Positions 40,944 through 50,580 of a DNA stretch of 64,000 bases are shown here, piece by piece. The stretch covers positions 51,133 to 115,132 of the forward strand of contig NZ_BDJL01000030.1 of NCBI RefSeq assembly GCF_001950325.1, read 5' to 3'. The translations under genes and the position numbers were made by a program. The notes beneath the pieces are model-generated. The model was not told the origin of the DNA and searched no databases. It was given only the letters and a program-made list of their open reading frames with translations. Positions within the stretch are counted from its first letter, which is position 1. Each line of letters begins with the position of its first letter. The DNA comes from Carboxydothermus islandicus. Lineage in GTDB: Bacteria > Bacillota > Z-2901 > Carboxydothermales > Carboxydothermaceae.

Positions 40944-42053
40944 TTAAGCCTCCTTCTTCTCTAATCTCTTAACATAACGCCCCAAGATATTCGCTGCCAC
41001 AACCACACTTAGGATAATTATTCCCTGCATGATAACAATGGTTTCCATTGGTACACCCATAAAGGTTTGAACACCCTCGGCACCCCGATTAAGAAAACCG
41101 AAAAGTAGTGCGGCTAAAACAATACCAAAGGGATTATTGTTACCCATTAAAGCAACGGCAATACCGTTAAAACCAAAGTTTTTCGGAAAGTCCAAATCCA
41201 TATAGCCATAGAAACTCAGTAAATGGGAAAGACCGATCAACCCCGCAATAGCTCCGCTTAATAAGAAGCCCTTAAAATATATTTTATTTGGACTTATGCC
41301 CGCAGCTTCGGAAGCTTTGGGATTACTTCCCACCGCCCGAATTTCATACCCAAAAGGAGTGTGCCAAAGTAAATAATACATTCCCACCGCTAAAAGCAAT
41401 CCAATTACAAAAAACCAGTTCAGATAAACATAGTTTGGTAAATCTATGCCGAAAAAGCTTAAAAACCCATGAAGCTTTGGCATTAAGGCCGATTCGGCAA
41501 AATGGGGCGTACGAATTAACGGACTTCCCAATCCTTCAGGTACTTTTTGGTTCCGGTCCATGAAAAGATCCGCAATCAAGTAGTGAATTAACGAATAGGC
41601 AATATAATTGAGCATGATGGTACTGATAACTTCATGAACTCCGCGGCGTACCTTTAAGTATATGGGAACAAAAGCCCATAATACTCCTCCCACCATAGCT
41701 GCTAAAATGGCCAGAGGCAAATGAATAAACGCCGGAAGTCCGGTAAAAGTAAAGCCCACGAAGGCGGCAAAAAAAGCCCCTATAAAATACTGTCCTTCTA
41801 CGCCAATGTTAAAAAGTCCAACTTTAAAACTCAAGGCCACAGCTAACCCGGAAAAAATAAGGGGTGTTGCATTAAATAAAATTGCGCCAACGCTATCAGC
41901 CCTTCCCAGGCTAAACTCAATCATTGTTTGGTAAACTTCAATGGGACTTTTTCCGATTGCAACTATTAATACCGAACTTAAAACAACGGCAAACAATATG
42001 GCAACTATTGGCGTTAAAAGCTGTAGCAGTATTATTTTGAACCGCTTATTCAT
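40944..42053 (-). CDS. ABC transporter permease, nucleoside/BMP type (first permease)
   Basis: This 369-aa permease pairs with the one encoded 2 nt downstream. It shows ALSFKVGLFNIGVEGQYFIGA, HEVISTIMLNYIAYSLIHYL and GYEIRAVGSNPKASEAAGI, typical of NupP-like proteins, with multiple membrane helices. Its ATG overlaps the stop codon of the ATPase gene (TAATG), indicating coupled translation. Confidence 0.88.
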   Translation of the reverse strand: MNKRFKIILLQLLTPIVAILFAVVLSSVLIVAIGKSPIEVYQTMIEFSLGRADSVGAILFNATPLIFSGLAVALSFKVGLFNIGVEGQYFIGAFFAAFVGFTFTGLPAFIHLPLAILAAMVGGVLWAFVPIYLKVRRGVHEVISTIMLNYIAYSLIHYLIADLFMDRNQKVPEGLGSPLIRTPHFAESALMPKLHGFLSFFGIDLPNYVYLNWFFVIGLLLAVGMYYLLWHTPFGYEIRAVGSNPKASEAAGISPNKIYFKGFLLSGAIAGLIGLSHLLSFYGYMDLDFPKNFGFNGIAVALMGNNNPFGIVLAALLFGFLNRGAEGVQTFMGVPMETIVIMQGIIILSVVVAANILGRYVKRLEKKEA

Positions 42054-43576
42054 TAACCTACCCCCACTTCTTTATGTGCCCCGAGCATGTATTGGCCTAT
42101 CTCCTCCAATTCCAGTTCACCCGGCACAAATTCTTTGACAATTTCTCCATTATACATAATACCTACCCGGTCTGAAAGGGAAAGAACTTCTTCTAAGTCG
42201 GCAGAAATTAAAAGCACAGCTTTTCCGTTATTCCGGGCTTCAATTAATTTTTTATGAACAAATTCAATGGCCCCGATATCCAAACCTCTCACCGGTTGTG
42301 CAGCAATAATCAAATCCGGCTCATAACTTAATTCACGAGCTAAAATTACCTTTTGCTGGTTTCCACCGGAAAGGTTACGAATTGCCAGCTCAATTGAGCC
42401 TAATCGGATATCAAACTCTTCAACCTTTTTACTGGTCAATGATTTGATTTTATCCCGGAAAAGTTTCCACCATCGGCTGTATTCGGGCTTGCGTTCCAGC
42501 CCAAGGACCATATTTTCCCATACGGTCATCGGTAAAACCAGCCCCCGCTGGTGCCGGTCCTCGGGGATATAACCAACCCCAGTTTCCCTTATGGCTCTGG
42601 TATCAAGTCCTTTATTACTTTTACCTTTTATTAATATTTCCCCACCATCGTAAGGTAATAATCCCATAATTGCTTCAACCAGTTCTCTTTGACCGTTCCC
42701 TTCCACACCGGCTATACCGTAAATCTCTCCGGCACGAATGGATAAACTGAGGTTATTTAACTGGTGGCGATCAATGCTGCCCTTTACTTTTAAGTTCCTT
42801 ACCTCTAAAATCACATCGCCGGTTTTTACGATCGGTTTCTCAAGTCTAAACAACACGGGTCTTCCTACCATCATCTCTGCTAACTGTTTTTTACTGGTTT
42901 CGGAAGCTTTTACGGTACCAATAACTTTTCCCCGCCGCAAAACAGTAATTCTATCGGAAATTTCCAGCACTTCGTCAAGTTTGTGGCTGATAAATAAAAT
43001 CGTTTTCCCTTCTTGTTTTAATTTTCTAAGGTTTACAAACAGTTCTTTAACTTCCTGAGGTGTCAAAACCGCAGTGGGTTCATCCAGGATTAATATTTCG
43101 GCGCCACGGTATAAGACTTTTAAAATCTCTACCCGCTGCTGGTGACCTACCGATAAATCTCCTACCTGGGCATTAAGGTCTAACTTAAAGTCATACAATT
43201 CACATAATTCTTCCACTTTTTTCTTGGCCTTGTCAAAATCTATCACTCCACCGGGACTATTTTCATATCCGAGAATAATGTTTTGAACCACATTAAAACG
43301 GTTTATTAACATAAAATGCTGGTGAACCATTCCGATACCTTTAGCAATAGCATCCCGGGGACCGTTAATTTTTACTTTTTCCCCTTTTAAAAACATCTCT
43401 CCCTCATCTGGCTGATACAATCCGGTAATAATTTTCATTAGCGTACTTTTCCCGGCACCATTTTCCCCAACTAAAGCATGCACTTCCCCTCTGAGGGCAT
43501 CAAAAGAGATATTATCGTTGGCTACCAGTCCGGGAAAACGTTTGGTAATTCCTTTTAGTTCCAGAACTTTTTCCAC
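42053..43576 (-). CDS. ABC transporter ATP-binding protein with two nucleotide-binding domains
   Basis: The 507-aa protein has two ATPase domains. The first has Walker A GENGAGKSTLMK (near residue 36), signature LSVGHQQRVEI and Walker B ILILDEPTAVL; the second has a degenerate Walker A GVEGNGQRELVE (near 290) and the signature LSGGNQQKVILAREL. This is the sugar/nucleoside-type tandem ATPase (NupO/RbsA-like). Only the first site looks fully competent, as usual in this family. It uses a GTG start after GGGGAAA. Confidence 0.9.
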   Translation of the reverse strand: MEKVLELKGITKRFPGLVANDNISFDALRGEVHALVGENGAGKSTLMKIITGLYQPDEGEMFLKGEKVKINGPRDAIAKGIGMVHQHFMLINRFNVVQNIILGYENSPGGVIDFDKAKKKVEELCELYDFKLDLNAQVGDLSVGHQQRVEILKVLYRGAEILILDEPTAVLTPQEVKELFVNLRKLKQEGKTILFISHKLDEVLEISDRITVLRRGKVIGTVKASETSKKQLAEMMVGRPVLFRLEKPIVKTGDVILEVRNLKVKGSIDRHQLNNLSLSIRAGEIYGIAGVEGNGQRELVEAIMGLLPYDGGEILIKGKSNKGLDTRAIRETGVGYIPEDRHQRGLVLPMTVWENMVLGLERKPEYSRWWKLFRDKIKSLTSKKVEEFDIRLGSIELAIRNLSGGNQQKVILARELSYEPDLIIAAQPVRGLDIGAIEFVHKKLIEARNNGKAVLLISADLEEVLSLSDRVGIMYNGEIVKEFVPGELELEEIGQYMLGAHKEVGVG

Positions 43577-43620
43577 CGTATTTCCCCTTTCCTCGTTTTT
43601 ACCAAAAAAGCAATAAAACT

Positions 43621-43655
43621 AAGAAGAGGAGATGACAATGCCTGTCATCCCCCCT
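43621..43655 (-). terminator. Hairpin between the binding-protein and ATPase genes
   Basis: GATGACA pairs with TGTCATC around a 5-nt loop on the minus strand, followed by a pyrimidine-rich TCCTCTTCTTAGTTTT. It may be a weak terminator or an mRNA-stabilising hairpin that raises the amount of binding protein relative to the transporter. Confidence 0.4.
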
Positions 43656-43712
43656 CGCTCATTATAATTGTTTTAATCGCTCTTGTAAAGCATTTATTAC
43701 GTTAGTTTTAAG

Positions 43713-44780
43713 TTATTGTAACTCTTTTTTACTGGTTGGCACTTTGATTTCCCCATTGATAATCTTGGTTTTGATTTCTTCAAGTTTTGGTTTAATATCG
43801 GCAATCAGATCCTTATTGAACTCATTTTCCGCATACCCAACGCCATCTTCTTTAAGCCCAAATTCTTTGTACCCACCTTTAAAGTTGTTATCGACCATGC
43901 TTTTAATGGTCTCAAATACCGCAGTATCAACCCGTTTCAACATGCTGGTTAAAATGTAAGGTCTTTGCGCTTCAGGAGCGGTTAAAGACTGGTCAGAATC
44001 AACCCCAATAGCAAATTTCTTTTGAGAAGCAGCTGCTTCAATTACCCCTACTCCGGAAGCCCCGGAAGCATGGTAAATAACATCAGCACCGTTTTTAATT
44101 TGCTTCAAGGTCAATTCCTTACCTTTAACCGGATCCTTAAAGGCTTCACCGGTAGTACCAATGTAATCGGATAAAACCTGAATATTGGGATTAATGTATT
44201 TTGCTCCCGCAATATAACCAGCTTCAAATTTCTCAATTAAAGGAATTTTCATCCCACCAACAAAGCCGATTTTGCCTGTTTTGCTCTTTAAAGCTGCCGC
44301 AGCACCTACCAAGAAAGAGCCTTCATGTTCTTTAAAAAGCAAGCAAGAAATATTGCTGTCTTCCTTTAAATCCGGAACATAACCGTCAATTAAAGCAAAC
44401 TTGGTTTCCGGAAAGTCCTTGGCAACTTTTGCAATAGAATCAGTAAACATAAAGCCTACGCCAAAAATTAAATCATATTTATCCTGGGCTAATAACCGTA
44501 AAAGTTGCTCCCGGTTTTCCCCGCCAGCCGATGGTTCAAGATACTTAACTTCGATTTTGTCGCCAAACTCTTTCTGGGCTCTTTCTAATCCAGCATAAGC
44601 TGCATCATTAAAAGATTTGTCTCCCCGACCGCCAACGTCAAAAACAAGTCCAACTTTAATTTTCTTGGTTTCTTCCTGTTTAGCAGGCTCTTCGGTTTTC
44701 TTGGCACATCCAGCTAATAACGTTGAGGCCGCAAAAACCACCAAGACAAAGGCTACTAACAAAGACTTAAATTTACGCAT
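43713..44780 (-). CDS. BMP-family substrate-binding lipoprotein
   Basis: This 355-aa lipoprotein has a signal peptide ending in the lipobox LLAGC (residues ~20-24) and a BMP/PnrA-like domain: VGLVFDVGGRGDKSFNDAAY, FGVGFMFTDSIAKVAKDFPE, KIGFVGGMKIPLIEKFEAGY and VIYHASGASGVGVIEAA. Close relatives bind purine or pyrimidine nucleosides. It heads the transporter operon. A TATAAT at 44872-44877 (minus strand) is a possible -10 about 90 nt before the start; I found no purine riboswitch in the leader. Confidence 0.9.
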   Translation of the reverse strand: MRKFKSLLVAFVLVVFAASTLLAGCAKKTEEPAKQEETKKIKVGLVFDVGGRGDKSFNDAAYAGLERAQKEFGDKIEVKYLEPSAGGENREQLLRLLAQDKYDLIFGVGFMFTDSIAKVAKDFPETKFALIDGYVPDLKEDSNISCLLFKEHEGSFLVGAAAALKSKTGKIGFVGGMKIPLIEKFEAGYIAGAKYINPNIQVLSDYIGTTGEAFKDPVKGKELTLKQIKNGADVIYHASGASGVGVIEAAASQKKFAIGVDSDQSLTAPEAQRPYILTSMLKRVDTAVFETIKSMVDNNFKGGYKEFGLKEDGVGYAENEFNKDLIADIKPKLEEIKTKIINGEIKVPTSKKELQ

Positions 44781-44977
44781 CCCATTTCCTCCTTTATAAA
44801 TTACTTAAAATTTACTTTACATCCATTAACATAACCAAAAAAATAATTTTTTTACCCGCGTCACCTCCCACATTATAATACACTGTTTTCTACTTCAAAA
44901 CATAATCTTTCGCTAACTATTATATCTTAATTCGACAAATTTTTTAATCCTCCTGCCGTAACAAAAATTTTTTATTT

Positions 44978-45976
44978 TTAACAAATTCGCGGTAAATTTT
45001 CCCCCAAAGGCATGTTGATAATTCTTTCACCGCCAATACGATTTTTTAGGTAAACCACTCCGGCCGGAGCTTCCCTAACTTCCCCAATTATCGCGGCATC
45101 TTTCCCTAAAGGATGAGCCCTCATTTTTTCTAATGCTTTTTCCGCAACCTCCGAAGGCATAATCATAATTACCTTTCCTTCGTTTGCTAAAGCATAAACA
45201 TCCAATCCTAAATATCCGCATAAAGTTTTAACCTGCGGCCTAATGGGGACTTTCTCCTCCCAGAGCTCAATCCCCACATTGCTTTGTTTGGCAATTTCAT
45301 TTAAGGTAGCCGCTAATCCTCCCCGGCTCGGGTCCCGCATAACATGAACCGGATATTCCTGAATAATAGGCTTTACAAGTTCATTTAAAGGCGCACAGTC
45401 GCTCGTAAAATCTCCCGGAATATTTTCCCGTACTGCTAAAATTGCCGCACCGTGGTCTCCTATAAAGCCGTTGACGAGAATTTTATCCCCGGGTCTGGCC
45501 TTTTTCCCTGACGGATTATTCGGGGTGCTAATTAAACCAAGACCCGCGGTATTTATATAAATTTTATCTCCTTTACCTTTTTCTACCACTTTAGTATCCC
45601 CGGTAACAATTTTTACTCCCGCTTTTTCTGCCGCTTGAGCAATTGATTGGACAACATTTTCTAGCTCGCTTAGTGCTAATCCCTCTTCTAAAATGAGTCC
45701 CAAAGACAAAAATAAGGGCTCTGCCCCCATCACCGCCAAGTCATTTACGGTTCCGTATACTGCTAATTTACCAATATCTCCCCCGGGAAAAAATAGCGGG
45801 TTTACAACAAAACTATCGGTAGAAAACACAACCTTTGTTCCAGGCAGGGATAATACCGCACCATCGTCCCCCTGCTGAAGGTATTCGTTATTTAGATATT
45901 TTTTAAAAAGGTTTTCAATTAATCGTTCGGTTAGCCGTCCCCCCGCTCCATGGGCCAGTGTTACTATTTCCATCAT
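44978..45976 (-). CDS. hypE: Hydrogenase maturation protein HypE
   Basis: HypE dehydrates a carbamoyl group on its C-terminal cysteine to a thiocyanate, the source of the CN ligands of the [NiFe] centre. The 332-aa protein has AHGAGGRLTERLIE, GDDGAVL and DPSRGGLAATLNEIA, and ends in ENLPRIC with the required terminal Cys. It is the last gene of the hydrogenase operon, 2 nt after hypD. Two adjacent ATG codons are possible starts. Confidence 0.97.
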   Translation of the reverse strand: MMEIVTLAHGAGGRLTERLIENLFKKYLNNEYLQQGDDGAVLSLPGTKVVFSTDSFVVNPLFFPGGDIGKLAVYGTVNDLAVMGAEPLFLSLGLILEEGLALSELENVVQSIAQAAEKAGVKIVTGDTKVVEKGKGDKIYINTAGLGLISTPNNPSGKKARPGDKILVNGFIGDHGAAILAVRENIPGDFTSDCAPLNELVKPIIQEYPVHVMRDPSRGGLAATLNEIAKQSNVGIELWEEKVPIRPQVKTLCGYLGLDVYALANEGKVIMIMPSEVAEKALEKMRAHPLGKDAAIIGEVREAPAGVVYLKNRIGGERIINMPLGENLPRIC

Positions 45977-45978
45977 AT

Positions 45979-47055
45979 TTACCTCCTACCGTATTTATAG
46001 TAAGCTGCGCAACTGCCTTCACTGGATACCATACAAGCTCCAACGGGTTTTTCCGGGGTACACCCTTTGGCAAAAAGAGGACACTCAGGAGGTAGCATCC
46101 TTCCCAACATGATTTCACCGCACTTACAACCCCGGGGAACAATCGGCGGCTTTTCTCTCAAACCATATTTTTTTCGCGCATCATATTGGGAATACCTTTC
46201 ACGTATAAATAATCCTGATAACGGAATATTACCGATTCCCCGCCAATTGGCATCGCCTTTTTCAAAAACTTCCTCGATTATCCTCCGGGCTTTTTCATTT
46301 CCTTTTTCCCTTACAACATGGGGATAGGCATTATAATATTGGGGTTCTTTTTTTAAAATTGATTTAACTACCAAACTTATTCCCAATAGAAGCTCTTCGG
46401 CACTAAATCCCGTAACTGCCGCGGGTATTCGATAATTTTCGGTAATGAATCTAAAGGCTTTCGCTCCAATTACTGCTGAAACATGGCCGGGTAAAATAAA
46501 TCCGTCAATTAAGCTGTTGTGCTCCACCAAATATTTAAGGGCAGGTGGCACTGTTTTTACAACTAACAACATGGAAAAATTATTAAGTTTTTTCTCATAA
46601 GCTTCCAAAATTGTCGCTCCTAAAGCCGGTGCAGTGGTTTCAAAACCGGCTCCAAAAAATACCACATCAAGGTTGGGATTTTTTTCGGCAAATTCAATTG
46701 CATTCCGGGGAGAATAAGCAACTTTTACAGAAAAACCCTGGGCTTTTAAAATACTTAAAGTTCGCCCCTCTCCTGGAACTTTCAGCATATCCCCAAAGGT
46801 AAATAAGGTAACTTTATGTTTTTCCAGGAGCTCAAAAGCCTCTACCATTATTTCCTCTCCTGTTACACATACCGGGCATCCAGGACCCGAAACAAGGTTT
46901 ATATTTTGAGGAAGTAAACTCCTAATCCCATGCTCAAACAACGCCATTGTGTGCGTGCCACAAACTTCCATAATATTAATGGTTAATTCGCTTTTCGTAA
47001 CTCTTTCCATAATTTCGTGAAAAGATTTTAATACGCTGTTATTTATCATTCCCAT
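45979..47055 (-). CDS. hypD: Hydrogenase maturation protein HypD
   Basis: HypD is the iron-sulfur scaffold on which, with HypC, the Fe(CN)2CO unit is built. The 358-aa protein has MEVCGTHTMALFEHGIRSLL, SGPGCPVCVTG, FGAGFETTAPA and a C-terminal cysteine cluster (CKCGEIMLGRMLPPECPLF, then ACMVSSEGSCAAYYKY). The start overlaps hypC by 10 nt. It is complete. Confidence 0.97.
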   Translation of the reverse strand: MGMINNSVLKSFHEIMERVTKSELTINIMEVCGTHTMALFEHGIRSLLPQNINLVSGPGCPVCVTGEEIMVEAFELLEKHKVTLFTFGDMLKVPGEGRTLSILKAQGFSVKVAYSPRNAIEFAEKNPNLDVVFFGAGFETTAPALGATILEAYEKKLNNFSMLLVVKTVPPALKYLVEHNSLIDGFILPGHVSAVIGAKAFRFITENYRIPAAVTGFSAEELLLGISLVVKSILKKEPQYYNAYPHVVREKGNEKARRIIEEVFEKGDANWRGIGNIPLSGLFIRERYSQYDARKKYGLREKPPIVPRGCKCGEIMLGRMLPPECPLFAKGCTPEKPVGACMVSSEGSCAAYYKYGRR

Positions 47056-47261
47056 CTTAACTCCTTTAACAATTTCACAGTTTCTTGATAAGCCTCCTCG
47101 GAAATTATTTCCACTGCATAACCGGTGTGAATCAAGACGTAATCCCCTTCTTTGGCTTCAGGGACCATTATAAGGCTAACTGGTTGCCTTACTCCTCCCA
47201 AATCAACTACCCCAATATCGCCCTCTATTTTTTCAATTTTACCGGCAACTGCAAGGCACAT
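47046..47261 (-). CDS. hypC: Hydrogenase maturation chaperone HypC
   Basis: HypC (71 aa) carries the Fe(CN)2CO unit with HypD and delivers it to the large subunit. The essential N-terminal cysteine is present in MCLAVAGKI, and VDLGGVRQPVSL and VLIHTGYAVEIISEEAY are family blocks. It lies between hypF and hypD. Confidence 0.96.
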   Translation of the reverse strand: MCLAVAGKIEKIEGDIGVVDLGGVRQPVSLIMVPEAKEGDYVLIHTGYAVEIISEEAYQETVKLLKELRWE

Positions 47262-47267
47262 AAACTA

Positions 47268-49532
47268 TCACTCCTCACAAAGCTTATTTGCAAGATAGGC
47301 CTGTCCCAATGCAATCCCTTGATCATTGATGGGAATATAAGAAGGTATGATAGGTTTTAAGCCTAACCTTTTTAAACTAACAAAAGTTTTTTCCAGTAAA
47401 ACACGATTTTGAAATACTCCTCCCGCCAAAATTACTTTTTGAATACCGTATTGTTTATTAACAATTTTGCCAAGCCCCGCAATCATTTCAACAATAGTAT
47501 TATGAAACCTGCCGGAGATAACTTTTTTATTAACACCTTTTTTTAAATCGGCAAGAACATCAAGCAGAAGAGGTCTAAAGTCAATTTCGTAAGGAATTTT
47601 TTCCTGTGATATTGTAAAATCATAGCGTCCCCGCTCACTTCTGTCGGCAATTGTTTCAAGTAAAATTGCAGCTTGTCCCTCGTAACTTATGGTGGCTTTT
47701 AAACCAAGCAATGCACTAATGCCATCAAAAAGCCTTCCGACACTGGAAGTGAAAATCTTCTCCCGTACCAAACGTTTTTGAGCAAACTCTATCTCTTTCG
47801 CCTCAACACCCGGAAAAATAAAAAGGGACACATCCTCCTGCACCTCGTTTAATAAACTGAGGGCCGTTTTCCAGGGCTTTTTAATGGCCTCATCCCCATC
47901 CAACAAAGGAAAATATTTTAAATGGGCTATTCGCTGATAGTTTTCCGGTGTAACGGCTACAAAAAACTCGCCTCCCCAGATCCTCCCGTCTTCCCCGTAA
48001 CCGGTTCCATCAAAGATTACCCCCATAAAGGGAGTTTTTATTCGTTTTTCAGCAACAACTGCAGCCAAATGGGCTTTGTGATGCTGAATTGGGCACTTTT
48101 TAAGCTCAGGAAATTTTTCGTCCACCAATTCCGCAGAAAAATAACCGGGATGCAAATCATAGGCAACTATCTGGGGAGTAAATTCAAAAAACCTGCAAAA
48201 ATCGTCTATACCTTTCATGTATGCTAAGCGTGACGGTAGATTATCTAAATCGCCAAAATACTGGCTTAGATAAACATAATTATCCTTAGTGATGGCAAAA
48301 CTGTTTTTTAACTGACCGCCTAAGGCCAAAATTCCTTCTTTCATTCCCCGTACTTTAAGGGGTAAAGGTGCAAGTCCCCTCGCCCGTCGTAAAATTACCG
48401 GGCTTTTTTTATAAACCATTGCCACCGAATCGTCCACCGGACGTAAAATCGGCCGATTATTAACTACAAAAAAATCGGCAATATCTTTTAACTTTAAAAA
48501 AACTTCATCATCCTGATAAACTATAGGTTCTTCTGAAAGATTGGCACTGGTCATTATTAAAGCTTCAAAAGGCTCCAACAAAAGATAATGAAAAGGGGTA
48601 TAGGGAAGCATAATACCCAAATAATCGTTATCCGGGCTTACTTCTTTAACAATTTTTGAACTTTTCTTTTTCCGGCACAAAACAATCGGGCAAACATTGG
48701 AAGTTAAAAGCTTTTCTTCCGCTTTTGATATATATACATGCTTTTGGGCCGCTGTTAAATTTTTTACCATCAGGGCAAAAGGCTTTGCTTCCCGGTGCTT
48801 ACGCTGTCTTAAAAGTAAAACCGCCTCAACATTAAAAGGATCAGCCGCTAAATGATAGCCACCAAGTCCTTTTAAAGCAACAATATACCCTTTTTTTAGT
48901 AATTCTTTCGTTTTATGGATAACTTCACCGTCTTTCGCCAGTAGATTTTTTTCCTTGTCGTATAAGTAAAGCTTTGGCCCACAAACGGGACAAGCAACCG
49001 GTTCGGCATGAAAACGCCTGTCTTCGGGATTCCTGTATTCTTTAGCACATTCCGGACAGAGGGGAAATTTTTTCATAGAAGTATGCCGACGGTCATACGG
49101 TAATTTTTCAATAATCGTATAACGCGGCCCGCAATTAGTACAATTAATAAAAGGGTACTGGTATCTCCGGTCAGTAGCATCTCTTAATTCCTGCAAACAG
49201 TCATCGCAAACGGGCAAATCGGCGGGAACAATCAAAACCCCCTTCCGGTCGCGCTGACTTTCAATGATTTCAAAGGTTTCAAAATTACCCGATAGGTTTA
49301 AAGGTATTACCGAAATTTTTTCAATAACTGCCAAAGGCGGTTTCTCTTTTTTAATTGCCGCAAGAAATTTATTTACATTTTCTTCCTCGCCTTCCGCTAA
49401 AATTTCTACTCCCGCCAGACTATTTTTAACCCAGCCCTTTATCCCCCACTTCCGGGCAATCCGCCAGATAAAAGGACGAAATCCGATTCCTTGTACCAAT
49501 CCCGAAATTACAATTTTTTTGGAAACTCTCAT
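47268..49532 (-). CDS. hypF: Carbamoyltransferase HypF
   Basis: HypF transfers a carbamoyl group from carbamoyl phosphate to HypE. The 754-aa protein has the full domain set: N-terminal acylphosphatase (GLVQGIGFRPFIWRIA), paired zinc fingers (CDDCLQEL ... CTNCGPRYTIIEKLPYDR and CPECAKEY ... CPVCGP), a Sua5/YrdC-like domain (ALKGLGGYHLAADPFN) and a C-terminal Kae1-like domain (QHHKAHLAAVVAE, GVIFDGTGYGEDG). Nothing is missing. Confidence 0.97.
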   Translation of the reverse strand: MRVSKKIVISGLVQGIGFRPFIWRIARKWGIKGWVKNSLAGVEILAEGEEENVNKFLAAIKKEKPPLAVIEKISVIPLNLSGNFETFEIIESQRDRKGVLIVPADLPVCDDCLQELRDATDRRYQYPFINCTNCGPRYTIIEKLPYDRRHTSMKKFPLCPECAKEYRNPEDRRFHAEPVACPVCGPKLYLYDKEKNLLAKDGEVIHKTKELLKKGYIVALKGLGGYHLAADPFNVEAVLLLRQRKHREAKPFALMVKNLTAAQKHVYISKAEEKLLTSNVCPIVLCRKKKSSKIVKEVSPDNDYLGIMLPYTPFHYLLLEPFEALIMTSANLSEEPIVYQDDEVFLKLKDIADFFVVNNRPILRPVDDSVAMVYKKSPVILRRARGLAPLPLKVRGMKEGILALGGQLKNSFAITKDNYVYLSQYFGDLDNLPSRLAYMKGIDDFCRFFEFTPQIVAYDLHPGYFSAELVDEKFPELKKCPIQHHKAHLAAVVAEKRIKTPFMGVIFDGTGYGEDGRIWGGEFFVAVTPENYQRIAHLKYFPLLDGDEAIKKPWKTALSLLNEVQEDVSLFIFPGVEAKEIEFAQKRLVREKIFTSSVGRLFDGISALLGLKATISYEGQAAILLETIADRSERGRYDFTISQEKIPYEIDFRPLLLDVLADLKKGVNKKVISGRFHNTIVEMIAGLGKIVNKQYGIQKVILAGGVFQNRVLLEKTFVSLKRLGLKPIIPSYIPINDQGIALGQAYLANKLCEE

Positions 49533-49535
49533 TTT

Positions 49536-50198
49536 TTATGCGCCGCCTCTTTTGCTTCGAACCTTTTCTGCTATAAACATAATTAGCGGTTCTAACCCTT
49601 CTTCCGTGCGAGCACTTACATAAAAACGTTGCTGGTTGGGATTTATAGCTTGAAGGTCATCTTCATACTGCTTTAAATCGAAGTCAACGTAATTTAAAAG
49701 GTCAATTTTATTGAGTACCGAAACCGCTGCTTCCCGAAAAATTACCGGATATTTCAGTGGCTTATCATTTCCTTCGGTAACACTTAATACGACCATTTTC
49801 ATATCCTCTCCCAAATCAAAACCAGCCGGACAAACAAGGTTTCCTACATTTTCGATAACTAATAGATTAATCTCGTCAAGGGGAATTTTTTCTAACACCT
49901 GGCTTATCATATTGGCATCAAGATGACATCCACCTAAGGTATTGATTTGCAAAGCGAAAACACCGGTTTTTTCTATTCTCTCGGCATCTTTTGTAGTTGT
50001 TAAATCACCTTCAATAACCGCTGGTTTGATATCCGGTGGAAGTTTTGGCAGTACTTTTTCCAAAAGCGTAGTTTTACCCGCTCCGGGAGAACTTATGATA
50101 TTAATTACAAAAATATTTTTTTCGTTAAATATTTTTCGGTTTAGAGCTGCAATTGCATCGTTTGCTTTTAAAATATTGGTGGTCAGTTGAACCTGCAT
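49536..50198 (-). CDS. hypB: Nickel-insertion GTPase HypB
   Basis: HypB uses GTP to support nickel insertion into the hydrogenase large subunit. The 220-aa protein has the P-loop SSPGAGKTTLLE near residue 36, VIEGDLTTTKDAERI, a metal site region GGCHLDANMI and the base motif NKIDLL. There is no N-terminal histidine-rich nickel store or CCxxC-type extension, so it resembles the short HypB of archaea and Helicobacter. Confidence 0.95.
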   Translation of the reverse strand: MQVQLTTNILKANDAIAALNRKIFNEKNIFVINIISSPGAGKTTLLEKVLPKLPPDIKPAVIEGDLTTTKDAERIEKTGVFALQINTLGGCHLDANMISQVLEKIPLDEINLLVIENVGNLVCPAGFDLGEDMKMVVLSVTEGNDKPLKYPVIFREAAVSVLNKIDLLNYVDFDLKQYEDDLQAINPNQQRFYVSARTEEGLEPLIMFIAEKVRSKRGGA

Positions 50199-50200
50199 TT

Positions 50201-50542
50201 TTATTCCCCCTCATAGTAGTCGATTAACAATTCATCTCCAGCTATTATTTTAACATTACTACTTAAACAATGCGAGCAGTAATAATTTAACCAATCTATT
50301 GTGCTTATCTTCTGGCAATTCCGGCAAAGGATTTGAGCTTTCACCGGTTCAATTTCTAAAATAGCATCTTGAGCCAAAAGGTCTCCTTTAGCCGCTTCAA
50401 AGGCAAGCTCTAAAGCTTCCGGTAAAGCATTGGTTAGCTCCCCAACTTTTAACTTGACTTTGGTAACCTTTTGAATACCATTGGCTTTGGCACTTTCCCG
50501 GAGAATTACCAAAACACTTTCCATTAAAGCAGTTTCATGCAT
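50201..50542 (-). CDS. hypA: Nickel chaperone HypA
   Basis: HypA delivers nickel with HypB. The 113-aa protein begins MHETALMESVL with the Ni-binding His2 and has the structural zinc site CRNCQ ... CSHCLS. It lies 2 nt before hypB. A small possible hairpin (50560s) precedes it, but the operon appears continuous. Confidence 0.95.
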   Translation of the reverse strand: MHETALMESVLVILRESAKANGIQKVTKVKLKVGELTNALPEALELAFEAAKGDLLAQDAILEIEPVKAQILCRNCQKISTIDWLNYYCSHCLSSNVKIIAGDELLIDYYEGE

Positions 50543-50580
50543 AACAACATTACCCTTCCCTTCAAAAAGAGAAAGCCGGG

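Noticed and set aside
44781..44977. Purine riboswitch upstream of the nucleoside transporter operon
   Set aside because: I looked for the conserved purine-aptamer core and its paired loops in this 197-nt leader and did not find them; only a TATAAT and a long AT-rich leader are present.
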